A DNA stretch of 64,000 nucleotides from Bog-473 sp963766995. GTDB taxonomy: Bacteria > Actinomycetota > Acidimicrobiia > Acidimicrobiales > RAAP-2. The notes beneath the pieces were generated by a model, which was given only the letters and a program-made list of their open reading frames with translations, had not been told where the DNA came from and made no database searches. Shown piece after piece: positions 41,277 to 50,239 of this stretch. Both the position numbers and the translations under genes were made by a program. Position 1 is the first letter of the stretch. The number at the start of each line of letters is the position of its first letter. The stretch lies in contig CAVYCE010000003.1 of assembly GCA_963766995.1 (NCBI GenBank), positions 992,001 to 1,056,000 on the forward strand. Direction: 5' to 3'.

Positions 41277-42170
41277 GTGCACATAAGCCCGTACATCGTG
41301 TTGGGGAGTGCCATTGTCGGCTTCCTCGTGGGTGTGACCGGTGCCGGTGGCGGCGCCCTCATGACACCCATGCTGATCCTGCTGTTCGGGGTCAAGCCGT
41401 CGACGGCAATTTCCAGTGACCTGGTGGCCGCCGTTGTCATGCGACCCATCGGCGCAGCGGTACACATGGCTCAGAAAACCGTGAATTTCACGCTGGTGGG
41501 ATGGATGGTGTTGGGCTCGGTACCCATGGCCTTCCTTGGTGCCTACGTCCTCCATGTGATGGGTAACTCGACGATGGCGCAATCAAATGTCGAACGAACG
41601 CTGGGCGCTGCCCTGCTTTTGGGTGCCGCCGCCATGGTGCTGCGCTATGCGCTGGACCGACGGTCAGGACAGCACCGACTCGGTGAGATCGGCCACCTGG
41701 CGATACATCCGGTGCGCACGGTCGGCATCGGGATGATCGGCGGATTCGTGGTGGGCATGACGTCGGTGGGTTCGGGCTCGCTCATGATTGTGCTTTTGCT
41801 TTTCCTCTACCCCACCATCGGCGCCAGCCAATTGGTGGGCACCGACTTGACTCAAGCTGTGCCCTTGACCTTGGCCGCGGCCCTCGGAGCACTGGCCTTC
41901 GGACACGTGGAACTTGGGGTGACACTGTCCCTGGTCATCGGGAGTGTGCCGGCAGTACTGGTGGGCGCCCTCTTCTCGTCTCGAGCACCGGACCGATTAA
42001 TTCGCCCCGTCATCACCTTCGTGATTTTTGCCTCAGGCCTCAAGTACGCCGGGCTCAGCACCACGGCACTGGGCTGGGTGCTTTGCGGCACCCTCCTCCT
42101 CGGTGGGCTGGTGTGGGTGGTCAATGCCAAACCATGGCATCCAGTCGCTGAGACACCCAGGGATTCCTGA
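41277..42170 (+). CDS. TauE/SafE-family sulfite/anion exporter
   Basis: A 297-residue membrane protein with about eight hydrophobic segments and two internally similar halves, each with the family motif: FLVGVTGAGGGALMTPML near the N-terminus and GFVVGMTSVGSGSLMIVLLL in the second half. Members export sulfite, sulfoacetate or other small organic anions. The GTG at 41277 has GGAG 7 bases upstream. It is 19 bases after the kinase-like gene and may be the last gene of that transcript; convergent with the SGNH gene. Confidence 0.9.
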   Translation: MHISPYIVLGSAIVGFLVGVTGAGGGALMTPMLILLFGVKPSTAISSDLVAAVVMRPIGAAVHMAQKTVNFTLVGWMVLGSVPMAFLGAYVLHVMGNSTMAQSNVERTLGAALLLGAAAMVLRYALDRRSGQHRLGEIGHLAIHPVRTVGIGMIGGFVVGMTSVGSGSLMIVLLLFLYPTIGASQLVGTDLTQAVPLTLAAALGALAFGHVELGVTLSLVIGSVPAVLVGALFSSRAPDRLIRPVITFVIFASGLKYAGLSTTALGWVLCGTLLLGGLVWVVNAKPWHPVAETPRDS

Positions 42171-42171
42171 C

Positions 42172-43248
42172 TTACGGCAGGTCGAACTGGAGTGGACCTC
42201 GTAGGTAGTTCAACACCAACTGCGAGAGCACTTCCCCACCGGCCGGCGTGAGATGAGTGCCGTCCGGCGTACGCACGTTGACGGCCTGCCCCGAGGCATT
42301 GGTGATGAAGGGGGTATAGGTCCCCTGCGCCGTGCCCAACAGCGTCCAGCAGCTCAGGAAGTGCACCGGAGGGTGCGCCACGGTGGACTGCTGTTGGTCG
42401 AGCGTATTGATGTCGGACATCTCAGACGACAGGGTCGGGCTCTGCATCGGGGGCATCCCCACCCAAATCACCGTGGCACCATCGCTCTGGGCAATCTGCA
42501 TGAACGCTGCCACCCGCGCCGCGTACATCGGGTTCCACCTACTGGAGGCGAACGGAACGTCGGGCGGACCCAGGAAGTCCTGAGGATCATTGGCGCCCAT
42601 CATGATCACCACGACTTGGGGCCGTATGGACGTCATGTCGGACTGAAGTTCGACCGGCCAGTTGAAGTAGTCGGGCCGGGTCAGACCCGTGCTCTCCCGA
42701 CCATCGAGCGTTGCTTGGACCACACCGGTGTTGGTCAGGTCGTTCTGCAACGGACCACCCATGTCGATGCCCAACGAGTCCCCGACAATCAGGACACGCA
42801 ATTTGTTGGCGGCATTCGGATGGGTCAAAGCGAGTGGCGGGCTGGGAGGTCCTCCAATCGGCACGAACGGAAGCGGCGACAACACGGGCGGCGTGAGGTG
42901 ATGATGCAGGGGACCGATCAACACTGCAGCGGCGCCGTCGCCCGGTCGATTTCCAGTTCGCCCGGTGAGCGCATCGGTCTCCGACACGATGTGCGACAGC
43001 TGCAGGGCGCGGCTGGTGGCGGCGATGGGGCCAAGCAGATCGAGCGCGACCGTGCGCCGTGTGCCAATGGGCGACACCTGAGCGTTGTGTTGCAAGGTGG
43101 GGGCGGATAACACGAGCCAGAGTGCGAAGGCACAAACGCACACACCGAGCACGCGCTTCCAGCCGGTCCTCTGCCTCTCCACCTCGGGCGGATCAGCAAA
43201 CACCTCGGCCCGCGGCACGTCGGTGGGGGTGGACTCGTCGTGGGCCAT
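42172..43248 (-). CDS. Membrane-anchored SGNH hydrolase/acyltransferase-like protein
   Basis: A 358-residue protein with a cytoplasmic N-terminus, one membrane anchor (VLGVCVCAFALWLVLSA) and an extracytoplasmic SGNH domain. Block I is VLIVGDSLGIDMGG (nucleophile Ser), block III MMGANDPQ, block V DGTHLTPAGG (Asp and His). Proteins of this DUF459-like kind work with MBOAT acyltransferases, passing or removing acetyl groups on surface polysaccharides. The ATG at 43248 shares its A with the stop of the MBOAT gene, so the pair is translationally coupled. Confidence 0.85.
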   Translation of the reverse strand: MAHDESTPTDVPRAEVFADPPEVERQRTGWKRVLGVCVCAFALWLVLSAPTLQHNAQVSPIGTRRTVALDLLGPIAATSRALQLSHIVSETDALTGRTGNRPGDGAAAVLIGPLHHHLTPPVLSPLPFVPIGGPPSPPLALTHPNAANKLRVLIVGDSLGIDMGGPLQNDLTNTGVVQATLDGRESTGLTRPDYFNWPVELQSDMTSIRPQVVVIMMGANDPQDFLGPPDVPFASSRWNPMYAARVAAFMQIAQSDGATVIWVGMPPMQSPTLSSEMSDINTLDQQQSTVAHPPVHFLSCWTLLGTAQGTYTPFITNASGQAVNVRTPDGTHLTPAGGEVLSQLVLNYLRGPLQFDLP

Positions 43249-44675
43249 CAGAACCGGTAGTAGATGAAGGGAGCCACGCCGGCCGGACCGAATGTGGTGA
43301 CCCCAAGGAGGATGCATCCCAACACACCCACTTGCACGGCGGCCCGTTGGCGCGCGAACAGGCTCTGGAGTCGATCAACGCTGAATGTCGGCACGAACTG
43401 CGAAGCGATGGTGCCCACCACCACCAGCACTAGGAGGGGGGTGACCAGGGGCGAGGCTTGACCCCAACCACTGAACAGGCGACCCAGGACCGCTAGCGCT
43501 TCCGAAATGCCGCTCGAGTTGAAGAACACCCAGCCCAGGCATACAAACTGGAAGGTCAGGAAGCGCTGGACCCACACGCGCACGGGCCCCTCGGCTATTT
43601 CGGGCAGTCCTCGGCGCACCCGAGAACGGCGCCGCACATGACCCACCCCTTGCCCTGTCCCGTGCAGCGCCCCCCACACCACGAAGGTCCAGGCGGCACC
43701 GTGCCAGAGCCCTCCCAAAATCATGGTGATCATGATGTTCCGCACCGTTTTGGCCTCGGACTCGCTGTTTCCGCCGAGCGGGATGTAGAGGTAGTCCCGC
43801 AGCCAACGGGACAGCGTGATATGCCACCGCCGCCAGAAATCCTGCAGATTGCGCGCCGTGTACGGCGCGTTGAAGTTGACGGGGAATCGAATGCCCAAGA
43901 GAAGTGCCAAACCGATGGCGATGTCGGTGTAGCCGCTGAAGTCGCAATAGATCTGCACGGCGTAGCCCCACGCCCCGAAGATGGACTCGAGGGCCGAGTG
44001 CTGGGCCGGAGCAGTGAATACCGGGGTCACGATGGCGCTCGAGACGTAGGACGAGATCACGACCTTCTTGAAAAGGCCGGCCATAATCAGCCACAGGGCG
44101 CGGGAATAGTCGATGTTGTTGGGATCGCGCCGGTGGCGAATCTGCGGCAGCAACTCGTTACCGCGCACAATTGGACCGGCCAGGAGATGAGGAAAGAACG
44201 ACAGGTAGAGCGCCACGTCGAGCGGCCGAGCCGGTTCAAGTTGGCGTCGGTAGATATCGATGACGTAGCTCAGCGCCATGAAGGTGAAGAACGAGATAGC
44301 AATGGGCAGACCCACCTGCATGAGGGGAAGGAGCCGCCCCAGTCCAATGGCGTGGGTCACGTTGTCGACGTTGACCGAGACGAACCCGTAGTACTTGAAC
44401 CAGCCCAGCAGCCCGAGCAGTGCAGCGCAGGAGAGCCCCATGCACCATCGCCGCGAGCGCTCCGTGCGCGCCGACGAAGTGATTTCACCTCCGATGAGAG
44501 CAATCACGGTCGTGCTCAGCAACAGGAGGCAGTAGCTCCAGCCCACCCAGCCGTAAAAGAAGTAGCTCAGGCCGATCATCGCGACCTTCCACGCCCCCGA
44601 GTAGGGGTTGAGGAGCCAGTTCACCGAAAAGGCGACGGCAAAGAAGATGGCGAAGTCGAAAGTGGGAAAGAGCAT
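43248..44675 (-). CDS. MBOAT-family O-acyltransferase (AlgI-like)
   Basis: A 475-residue polytopic membrane enzyme. The N-terminus MLFPTFDFAIFFAVAF and the family core DFWRRWHITLSRWLRDYLYI followed by IPLGG and the catalytic-His motif GLWHGAAWTFVVWG are those of AlgI/PatA/DltB-like acyltransferases, which move acyl groups from the cytoplasm to polymers outside. With the downstream SGNH protein it forms a two-gene O-acetylation system. No glycan synthesis genes are adjacent, so the polymer acylated is unknown. Confidence 0.92.
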   Translation of the reverse strand: MLFPTFDFAIFFAVAFSVNWLLNPYSGAWKVAMIGLSYFFYGWVGWSYCLLLLSTTVIALIGGEITSSARTERSRRWCMGLSCAALLGLLGWFKYYGFVSVNVDNVTHAIGLGRLLPLMQVGLPIAISFFTFMALSYVIDIYRRQLEPARPLDVALYLSFFPHLLAGPIVRGNELLPQIRHRRDPNNIDYSRALWLIMAGLFKKVVISSYVSSAIVTPVFTAPAQHSALESIFGAWGYAVQIYCDFSGYTDIAIGLALLLGIRFPVNFNAPYTARNLQDFWRRWHITLSRWLRDYLYIPLGGNSESEAKTVRNIMITMILGGLWHGAAWTFVVWGALHGTGQGVGHVRRRSRVRRGLPEIAEGPVRVWVQRFLTFQFVCLGWVFFNSSGISEALAVLGRLFSGWGQASPLVTPLLVLVVVGTIASQFVPTFSVDRLQSLFARQRAAVQVGVLGCILLGVTTFGPAGVAPFIYYRF

Positions 44676-44783
44676 GGCGCGAGATCAGAAGACAGCGCCG
44701 AATGTACTGCCGCTCAACCGGTTCGACGGAACACCCGTATGTGACGTGGCGCGCTGGATCCCGCGGATCCACCGCGAGTGGGA

Positions 44784-45752
44784 CTACCCCTTGGCTTTGA
44801 GCGCCTCGATCAATGCCGGGAGCACCTTGTGGACATCACCCACAATGCCGAGATCGGCCACTGAGAAGATGGGCGCCTCTTGATCCTTGTTGATGGCGAT
44901 GATGTTCTTAGAACCCTTCATGCCGACCAGGTGCTGGGTGGCGCCGCTGATGCCGCACGCCACGTACACGGTTGGCTTCACCGTCTTGCCGGTCTGACCC
45001 ACTTGGTGTGAGTAGGGCACCCAGCCAGCGTCAACGATGGCTCGGCTGGCGCCGGCCGCACCCTTGAGCAGCTTGGCCAGTTCCTCGATGAGCGCGTAGT
45101 TGGCAGCCTCGCCGAGGCCGCGTCCGCCGGACACCACGACAGACGCCTCGTCCAGCTTGGGCCCACTGCGCTCCTCGACGTGGCGCTCGACGATCTTGGC
45201 CGCGTTGGAAGCACCGGCGTCAGGCGCCGCCGCGGCCACGACCGAGGCCGCAGCGCCGCCACCCGACTCGGCCGCAAACGACTTGGCCCGGATGACAAAG
45301 ATGCCGGGGCCGTCGCCCGTGAACTTGGCGGTCACGGTGAGGCTGCCGCCAAAGAGGGGATGCTGGCTCGACAGGCTGTCGCCCGCCACCAGGCCGGTGA
45401 CATTGGTGAGTACCGGCTTGTCGAGCTTGGCCGACAGGCGTCCAGCAATGTCGCGTCCGTCGTAGGTGGCCGGGATGAGGATGGCGTCCGGCGCATTGCC
45501 ACCCGTGATGAGGGCCGCCATGGCCGAAGCCACTGGCACGCCGGGCAGCGCTCCACCGAGGTCACCCACGTCGTAGACCGTCGTGGCGCCGAACTCACCG
45601 AGTGCGGCGGCCATGGAGGCGGTTTCGCTGCCCCAGGCCACGGCCTCGACGGTGGAGGCCACCGCGCGCGCCTCGGTCAACAATTCCAGGGTCACTGGAG
45701 TTGGACCGGAGTCCCCCGCTTCGGCCAGCACCCACACCTTGTTGATCGCCAT
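44784..45752 (-). CDS. etfA: Electron transfer flavoprotein alpha subunit
   Basis: A 322-residue subunit that carries FAD and accepts electrons from acyl-CoA dehydrogenases for the respiratory chain. The FAD-binding C-terminal domain is intact (VVSGGRGLGEAANYALIEEL, KPTVYVACGISGATQHLVGM, IIAINKDQEAPIFSVADLGI). It starts 1 base after the etfB stop, so both are made from one mRNA in the usual beta-alpha order. Confidence 0.95.
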   Translation of the reverse strand: MAINKVWVLAEAGDSGPTPVTLELLTEARAVASTVEAVAWGSETASMAAALGEFGATTVYDVGDLGGALPGVPVASAMAALITGGNAPDAILIPATYDGRDIAGRLSAKLDKPVLTNVTGLVAGDSLSSQHPLFGGSLTVTAKFTGDGPGIFVIRAKSFAAESGGGAAASVVAAAAPDAGASNAAKIVERHVEERSGPKLDEASVVVSGGRGLGEAANYALIEELAKLLKGAAGASRAIVDAGWVPYSHQVGQTGKTVKPTVYVACGISGATQHLVGMKGSKNIIAINKDQEAPIFSVADLGIVGDVHKVLPALIEALKAKG

Positions 45753-45753
45753 C

Positions 45754-46530
45754 TCAGATCACCTTCAGTTGCTCGAGGAAGGCCACGACGCGTTGTGCGC
45801 CATCGCCCTCGTCCACCACGATCTCACCGGCCGAGCGCGACTCGGCTGCGGTCACGTCAGTGATTTCCTGACCACTGCCCGCCTTGCCCACCTGTGAAGC
45901 ATCGATGCCGAGGTCGGCCACGGTCACCTGATCGACCGGCTTGGACTTGGCCGCCATGATGCCCTTGAAGGACGGATAGCGAGGCTCGACCACACCGGCC
46001 GTCACCGTGACGACGGCGGGCAGCGGGCAGGTCACCTCGTCGTAACCGGCTTCGGTCTGGCGCTCCACCTTGACCGAATTGCCGTCCACGGCGATCGACT
46101 TGGCGAAGGTCACCGACGGCAATCCCATCAGTTCGGCCACCTGCACCGGCAGCGTGCCGGTGTACCCGTCGCTGGACTCGGTGGCCATAACGATCAGATC
46201 GGGGTTGGCCCGCGCTATGGCGGCGGCCAACACCTTGGCCGTCCCCAGCGCATCACTGCCGGCGAGGGCATCGTCACTGATCAGGATGGCGTCGGCAGCG
46301 CCCATGGCGAGTCCGGTACGAAGGCCGGACGTCTCACCGCCGGGGGCCATAGAGACCAGGGTGACCTTGTCGCCCTCACCTCCGGCCAGCTGCAGCGCCA
46401 TTTCGACCCCGTAGTTATCGGAGTCATCCATGATCAGTTTTCCAGTGCGGACGAGGGTATTGGACCCGGGATCGAGGGCAGCCGGAGCGGCCGGATCGGG
46501 GATCTGCTTCACACAGACAACGACGTTCAT
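45754..46530 (-). CDS. etfB: Electron transfer flavoprotein beta subunit
   Basis: A 258-residue partner of EtfA. It begins MNVVVCVKQIPDP, has the adenine-nucleotide-binding loop region DLIVMATESSDGYTGTLPVQVAELMGLP and the recognition-loop end ATVTAGVVEPRYPSFKGIMAAKSKP-like sequence. With EtfA it forms the soluble heterodimer carrying FAD and AMP. First gene of the operon; the promoter must lie within 46531-46602, where no clear boxes were seen. Confidence 0.95.
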   Translation of the reverse strand: MNVVVCVKQIPDPAAPAALDPGSNTLVRTGKLIMDDSDNYGVEMALQLAGGEGDKVTLVSMAPGGETSGLRTGLAMGAADAILISDDALAGSDALGTAKVLAAAIARANPDLIVMATESSDGYTGTLPVQVAELMGLPSVTFAKSIAVDGNSVKVERQTEAGYDEVTCPLPAVVTVTAGVVEPRYPSFKGIMAAKSKPVDQVTVADLGIDASQVGKAGSGQEITDVTAAESRSAGEIVVDEGDGAQRVVAFLEQLKVI

Positions 46531-46602
46531 GGCCGATCATCTTTGACGAAAGAGCCGCCCTCTCGCCATTCCGCAGCGTCAGAGGTCATTTTGGGGCTGT
46601 TT

Positions 46603-47301
46603 TCAGCCGCCAGCCCGAGCGATGGCCAGTGCTTCCGACACGACGTCGGTGATCACCGTGTCCACCCCCATCTCCACGAAGGCGGTCAGATCATGTGGGG
46701 CATTGACGGTCCAGACGTTGACGGCCAGGCCCAGCCCATGCGCCTGTTCGACCAGGGCCGGTGTGACATGGGAAACGAAGGGGTGAACGGCCTTCCATCC
46801 TGCGTCGACTGCCGCCTCTAGCCCCGCCTCTGGCTCGGTCTGGAATCCCCACAGTGCACCCAGCGCCAGTTGGCCGTCCGCCACTTGGACGGCGTGGAGG
46901 GTGCTGACCTGGAAGGACGAGACAATGACTCGGCTGGTCCAGCCTGCGTCAGCGATCACCGATGCCGTGACTGCCGCCACCGATTCGGTGGGGTCATAGC
47001 CGGGATCACGGGGGTCGTTCTTGATCTCGACATTGACGACCATGCCTTCGCACACCGACAGGGCGTCCGCCAGCAGAGGCACGTGGGACGGGAGCTCGGC
47101 CACGGTCAGCGCAGCGACTGGTCCCAAGGCGGCCACGAGGGCATCGTGGTGAACGGCCAGGGCCCCGTCAGCGGTGAGGCGCACGTCCAGCTCAACCCCG
47201 TCGGCACCCAGCCGGCGAGCCTCGGCAAAGGCCTCGAGGGTGTTCTCTGTGAACCCTTGCGTGCAGCCACGGTGGGCAAAGACGGCGGTCATCGCTCCCA
47301 T
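46603..47301 (-). CDS. Glycerophosphodiester phosphodiesterase
   Basis: A 232-residue cytoplasmic enzyme of the GDPD TIM-barrel family that hydrolyses glycerophosphodiesters to glycerol-3-phosphate and alcohol. Motifs: AHRGCTQGFTENTLEAF, DGVELDVRLTADGALAVHHD (metal and catalytic residues) and VNVEIKND, with VNVWTVN near the end. No signal peptide, so it acts on internal lipid-derived head groups. The start is 47301 or 47292 (MTAVFAHRG). The stop codon sits in a small GGCTG-AAAA-CAGCC hairpin. Confidence 0.92.
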   Translation of the reverse strand: MGAMTAVFAHRGCTQGFTENTLEAFAEARRLGADGVELDVRLTADGALAVHHDALVAALGPVAALTVAELPSHVPLLADALSVCEGMVVNVEIKNDPRDPGYDPTESVAAVTASVIADAGWTSRVIVSSFQVSTLHAVQVADGQLALGALWGFQTEPEAGLEAAVDAGWKAVHPFVSHVTPALVEQAHGLGLAVNVWTVNAPHDLTAFVEMGVDTVITDVVSEALAIARAGG

Positions 47302-47355
47302 TGTCCCAGCCTGTCGGCCCTATTGCCGCCCTGAACCGAATTTTCAGAAAACTGC

Positions 47356-47384
47356 TTGCCACTGCCCCGACCCTCCATTACCCT
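47356..47384 (+). promoter_or_regulatory. Candidate whiB1 promoter
   Basis: TTGCCA (47356-47361) and TACCCT (47379-47384) are spaced by 17 bases and lie about 90 bases before the whiB1-like start. They fit a primary-sigma promoter moderately well. Confidence 0.4.
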
Positions 47385-47433
47385 TTTCTCGTCAATCCCT
47401 TCTCCATGACGGACACCAATATGGGTCCGAACA

Positions 47434-47449
47434 TGTGAAAAGGATCACA
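47434..47449. promoter_or_regulatory. CRP-type binding site upstream of whiB1
   Basis: TGTGA-AAAGGA-TCACA is a perfect match to the TGTGA-N6-TCACA consensus of CRP-family regulators. It lies 23 bases before the preferred whiB1 ATG. In Mycobacterium tuberculosis whiB1 is a known target of the CRP homologue, so conserved regulation is likely. Downstream of the candidate promoter the site would act as a repressor site. Confidence 0.7.
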
Positions 47450-47471
47450 AACGAGGGTGGAGGCACTCCCG

Positions 47472-47768
47472 ATGGCGCTCATGTGGAACCGCACAGTGGA
47501 CTGGGACGCCGACGACTGGCGTCGCGCCGCAGCTTGTCGCAACACTGAACCTGATCTGTTCTTTCCCGTCGGCACCACCGGCCCGGCCATCGATCAAATC
47601 GATGCCGCCAAAGGTGTCTGCCGTTCATGCGAGGCCATCGAGCCCTGCTTGGACTTCGCGTTGGCTACCAACCAGGAGTCCGGCGTGTGGGGCGGCACCT
47701 CAGAAGAGGAGCGCCGCAAGCTGCGCAAGGCGTGGCTGGCCGCCCGCCGCTCCCAGCGCACTTTTTGA
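47472..47768 (+). CDS. whiB1: WhiB-family Fe-S regulator, WhiB1-like
   Basis: A 98-residue Wbl protein. Four cysteines bind a [4Fe-4S] cluster: Cys22 (AACRNTEPDLFFPVG), Cys50 and Cys53 (GVCRSC), Cys59 (EPCLDFAL). The G-V-W-G-G turn and a basic C-terminal helix (RRKLRKAWLAARRSQR) follow. The sequence around DLFFPVGTTGPA and the neighbouring convergent pdtaS gene match mycobacterial WhiB1, an essential nitric-oxide-sensitive partner of the principal sigma factor. I prefer ATG 47472, with GGAGG 8 bases upstream, over GTG 47457. Confidence 0.88.
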   Translation: MALMWNRTVDWDADDWRRAAACRNTEPDLFFPVGTTGPAIDQIDAAKGVCRSCEAIEPCLDFALATNQESGVWGGTSEEERRKLRKAWLAARRSQRTF

Positions 47769-47781
47769 CTCAGTGCAGCCC

Positions 47782-49323
47782 CTAGCACGGGGCGCGCACC
47801 GGGACCGATATGACCACCGTGGTCCCGCCACCTTCTGAGGCGGGCAGCGCTGTCATGGCGATGCGACCCTCCAATTGACTCACCACCAGGTCGCGCACAA
47901 TTGAGAGCCCGAGGCTGGTGGTCTTTTCAATGTCGAATCCCTGCGGCAGCCCTACGCCGTCGTCGCGCACGGTGACGGTGAGGTCGGAGCCGTCGTTCAA
48001 CAGCGTCACGTCCACGTGGCCTACTGGGGCGTAGCCGGCCGATCCCCCTGCCCCTTCGAGCCCGGCGGCGCCGTCCTGGCCTCCGACCGACTCCGGGTCG
48101 AACGCATGTTCCACGGCGTTCTGCAGTAGTTCGGCCAGGCCGACAGCTAACGGCGTCGCCACGTCGGCCGTGACCTCACCCAGATCGCCATTGGTGGTGA
48201 TGACGATGGGTTGGGAGGAAACCACTGAGTCCTCGGCCATCTGAATTAGCGAGCCCACAATCTCGGCAAAGGGCACCTGGTCGCTCGGATCGCGCGAGAG
48301 GATCTCGTGCACCAAGGCGATGGAGCGCACTCGGCGCTCGGCTTCGTGCAATGCCACCCGGGCAGCGCGCTCGTCCACCCGACGAGCCTGCAGGCTTAAC
48401 AATGACGAAATTGTCTGCAGGTTGTTCTTGACCCGGTGGTGCACCTCGCGGATGGCAGCGTCCTTGGACAGCAAAAGCCGGTCCAGCCGGCGGACGTCAG
48501 TGACGTCGCGTAGCAGGATCATGGCGCCTGTCACGACGTCGTGGGAGAGCATCGGGATGCAGTGCACGAGAACGATGACGTCGGGTCGCCGCTCCACCTC
48601 CTCCACCACCGGTCGCCCGTTGGCCAGCGCCCACTCCACCGCAGTGGCCTCAATGTCGAGATCCCCGAAACGGCGACCTTCAGGTGCGGTGTAGATGCCC
48701 ATCCGGTGGAAGGCGTTCATGGCATTGGGGGAGGCGAACTCCACTCTGCCGTCGGCGTCGACGACGACGACCCCGTCACCGACCCGCGGTGCCTCCTCGG
48801 TGCCGATGTCCTCGTCGGGATAGGGAAAGGCGGACTGAGCGATCATGTCGGCCAACCGCCCGAAGACGTCGAGATATGTCCGCTCATACATGCTGGTCGG
48901 ACCCTTGAGTGGCGCCAGTGACACCCGAAGCAGCACGCCGATGACCTTGCCGCCGAAACGGACAGGGATGGTCTCCACCGGCACCTGTTCGCCCAGTACC
49001 GCGTGGTGAATGCTGCCCCGGACAATCTCGCCACTATGCAAACAGCTGGCGGCCAGCGCCCACTGCGTCTCGTTGACGGTTTGGCCCACCAGGTCCTGAT
49101 CCACCAGGGTGGGGCGATTGTTCGGCCGCATCTGACCCAGCACCACCAGCTCTGGGTCATGCGACCGATACCCTTCGCCGGCCGTGACCGGCACCAGCAA
49201 GAGGAGATCGGAGAAGGAGAGGTCAGCCAGCACGCTCCAGCTGCCAAGCAGCCGCTGCAGATGCCCGAGCTCGTCGGGTTGCAGCCCCGTATGGGTCTGC
49301 GCCAGCTCAGCCGGTGTGGGCAT
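47782..49323 (-). CDS. pdtaS: Sensor histidine kinase, PdtaS-like (GAF-PAS-HisKA_2-HATPase)
   Basis: A 513-residue cytoplasmic kinase. Residues about 20-165 form a GAF-like domain, about 180-280 a PAS-like domain (DGVVVVDADGRVEFASPNAM), then the HisKA_2 box IREVHHRVKNNLQTISSLLS (His295/296 phospho-acceptor) and an HATPase_c domain (LAELLQNAVEHAF, DDGVGLPQGF, SLGLSIVRDLV). There are no membrane helices. In mycobacteria PdtaS pairs with the RNA-binding ANTAR regulator PdtaR; no such regulator gene is in the window. Its gene converges with whiB1 as in mycobacteria, supporting orthology. The PHP phosphatase gene lies 3 bases upstream. Confidence 0.9.
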   Translation of the reverse strand: MPTPAELAQTHTGLQPDELGHLQRLLGSWSVLADLSFSDLLLLVPVTAGEGYRSHDPELVVLGQMRPNNRPTLVDQDLVGQTVNETQWALAASCLHSGEIVRGSIHHAVLGEQVPVETIPVRFGGKVIGVLLRVSLAPLKGPTSMYERTYLDVFGRLADMIAQSAFPYPDEDIGTEEAPRVGDGVVVVDADGRVEFASPNAMNAFHRMGIYTAPEGRRFGDLDIEATAVEWALANGRPVVEEVERRPDVIVLVHCIPMLSHDVVTGAMILLRDVTDVRRLDRLLLSKDAAIREVHHRVKNNLQTISSLLSLQARRVDERAARVALHEAERRVRSIALVHEILSRDPSDQVPFAEIVGSLIQMAEDSVVSSQPIVITTNGDLGEVTADVATPLAVGLAELLQNAVEHAFDPESVGGQDGAAGLEGAGGSAGYAPVGHVDVTLLNDGSDLTVTVRDDGVGLPQGFDIEKTTSLGLSIVRDLVVSQLEGRIAMTALPASEGGGTTVVISVPVRAPC

Positions 49324-49326
49324 GCC

Positions 49327-50229
49327 TCAATCCTGGCCGCGATCGGGAGCCGGTGGGCTTCCCACTGGCACCCGGTGCGGGACGCGGGCGCGATACCCCT
49401 GCAGGGAATCGACGCCGACTGAGGCCAGGATGTCCCGCAGCGCGTCGGCCTGATCTGCGACCTGTTCCAAGCGATGGGCGTCCGACGCCGTGGTCAGCGC
49501 CACCCCGCGGTCGGCAAAGCGCTGCAGCAGTGGTAGCGCCGGGTACTGCTCGCCGATGGGCTTGCGCCAACCGGCCGACGACAGCTCAGCCGCCATACCT
49601 GAAGAGGCTGCCGCTTCGGCCATTCGGTCCCACCATTCGTCCGGGCAGTTCGGTACGTGCCCGGCCACCTTGATCAGGTCGGGATGGGCCAGCACATCAC
49701 ATGCTCCCGATGCGGCCAGCTCTTCGAGGGCGCAGGTGTAGCCCTCCCAGCATTCGTCCACCGTTCGGGCTGACCATTCGGCCATTTGCACCGGTACGTC
49801 AATGTCGTCGAAGCGCCAGGCGCCCAACCAGTGGATGGATCCGAGCAAGACATCAAAGGGGTAGCCCGCTAACAGATCGGCCACCTTGTCCATCTGACCC
49901 TCGTAGTAATCGACCTCGAGTCCAATGACCACTGGAAGCCCGGCGTCTTTGGCCGCCTGGGCCAACGATACGTAGGCCTCGAGATCGGACGTGGCGTGAA
50001 ACTCCCAATAGTCGGCCATCGACTCCTGCAATTGCGGCGCGATGCGGTCGTCCCGCCAAAAGCCGCCAAGCAGCGACTCCGCTTGGCGAAAGCGAAAGAG
50101 GTGTTCGGTGATCGCCAGCTCATGCACACCTTGGGCCTGTGCCCGCTCGCAGTACGCGGCCAGCTGCTCAATGGTGAGGGGCGTCTCCCGATCGCTGTGC
50201 GGCCAGAGGTGGAGGTGGTAGTCGAGCAC
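49327..50229 (-). CDS. PHP-domain phosphatase, histidinol-phosphatase-like (HisK type)
   Basis: A 300-residue polymerase-and-histidinol-phosphatase domain enzyme. Metal-binding motifs in order: DYHLHLWPHS, ITEHLF, GLEVDYYEG, GSIHWLG, DVLAHPDLIK and TASDAH. The family hydrolyses histidinol phosphate or related small phosphomonoesters with a trinuclear metal site. No other his genes are near, so the role is uncertain. Start is the GTG at 50229, 10 bases after the methyltransferase stop; it precedes pdtaS by 3 bases. Confidence 0.85.
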   Translation of the reverse strand: MLDYHLHLWPHSDRETPLTIEQLAAYCERAQAQGVHELAITEHLFRFRQAESLLGGFWRDDRIAPQLQESMADYWEFHATSDLEAYVSLAQAAKDAGLPVVIGLEVDYYEGQMDKVADLLAGYPFDVLLGSIHWLGAWRFDDIDVPVQMAEWSARTVDECWEGYTCALEELAASGACDVLAHPDLIKVAGHVPNCPDEWWDRMAEAAASSGMAAELSSAGWRKPIGEQYPALPLLQRFADRGVALTTASDAHRLEQVADQADALRDILASVGVDSLQGYRARVPHRVPVGSPPAPDRGQD

Positions 50230-50239
50230 GAAGCGCGGA

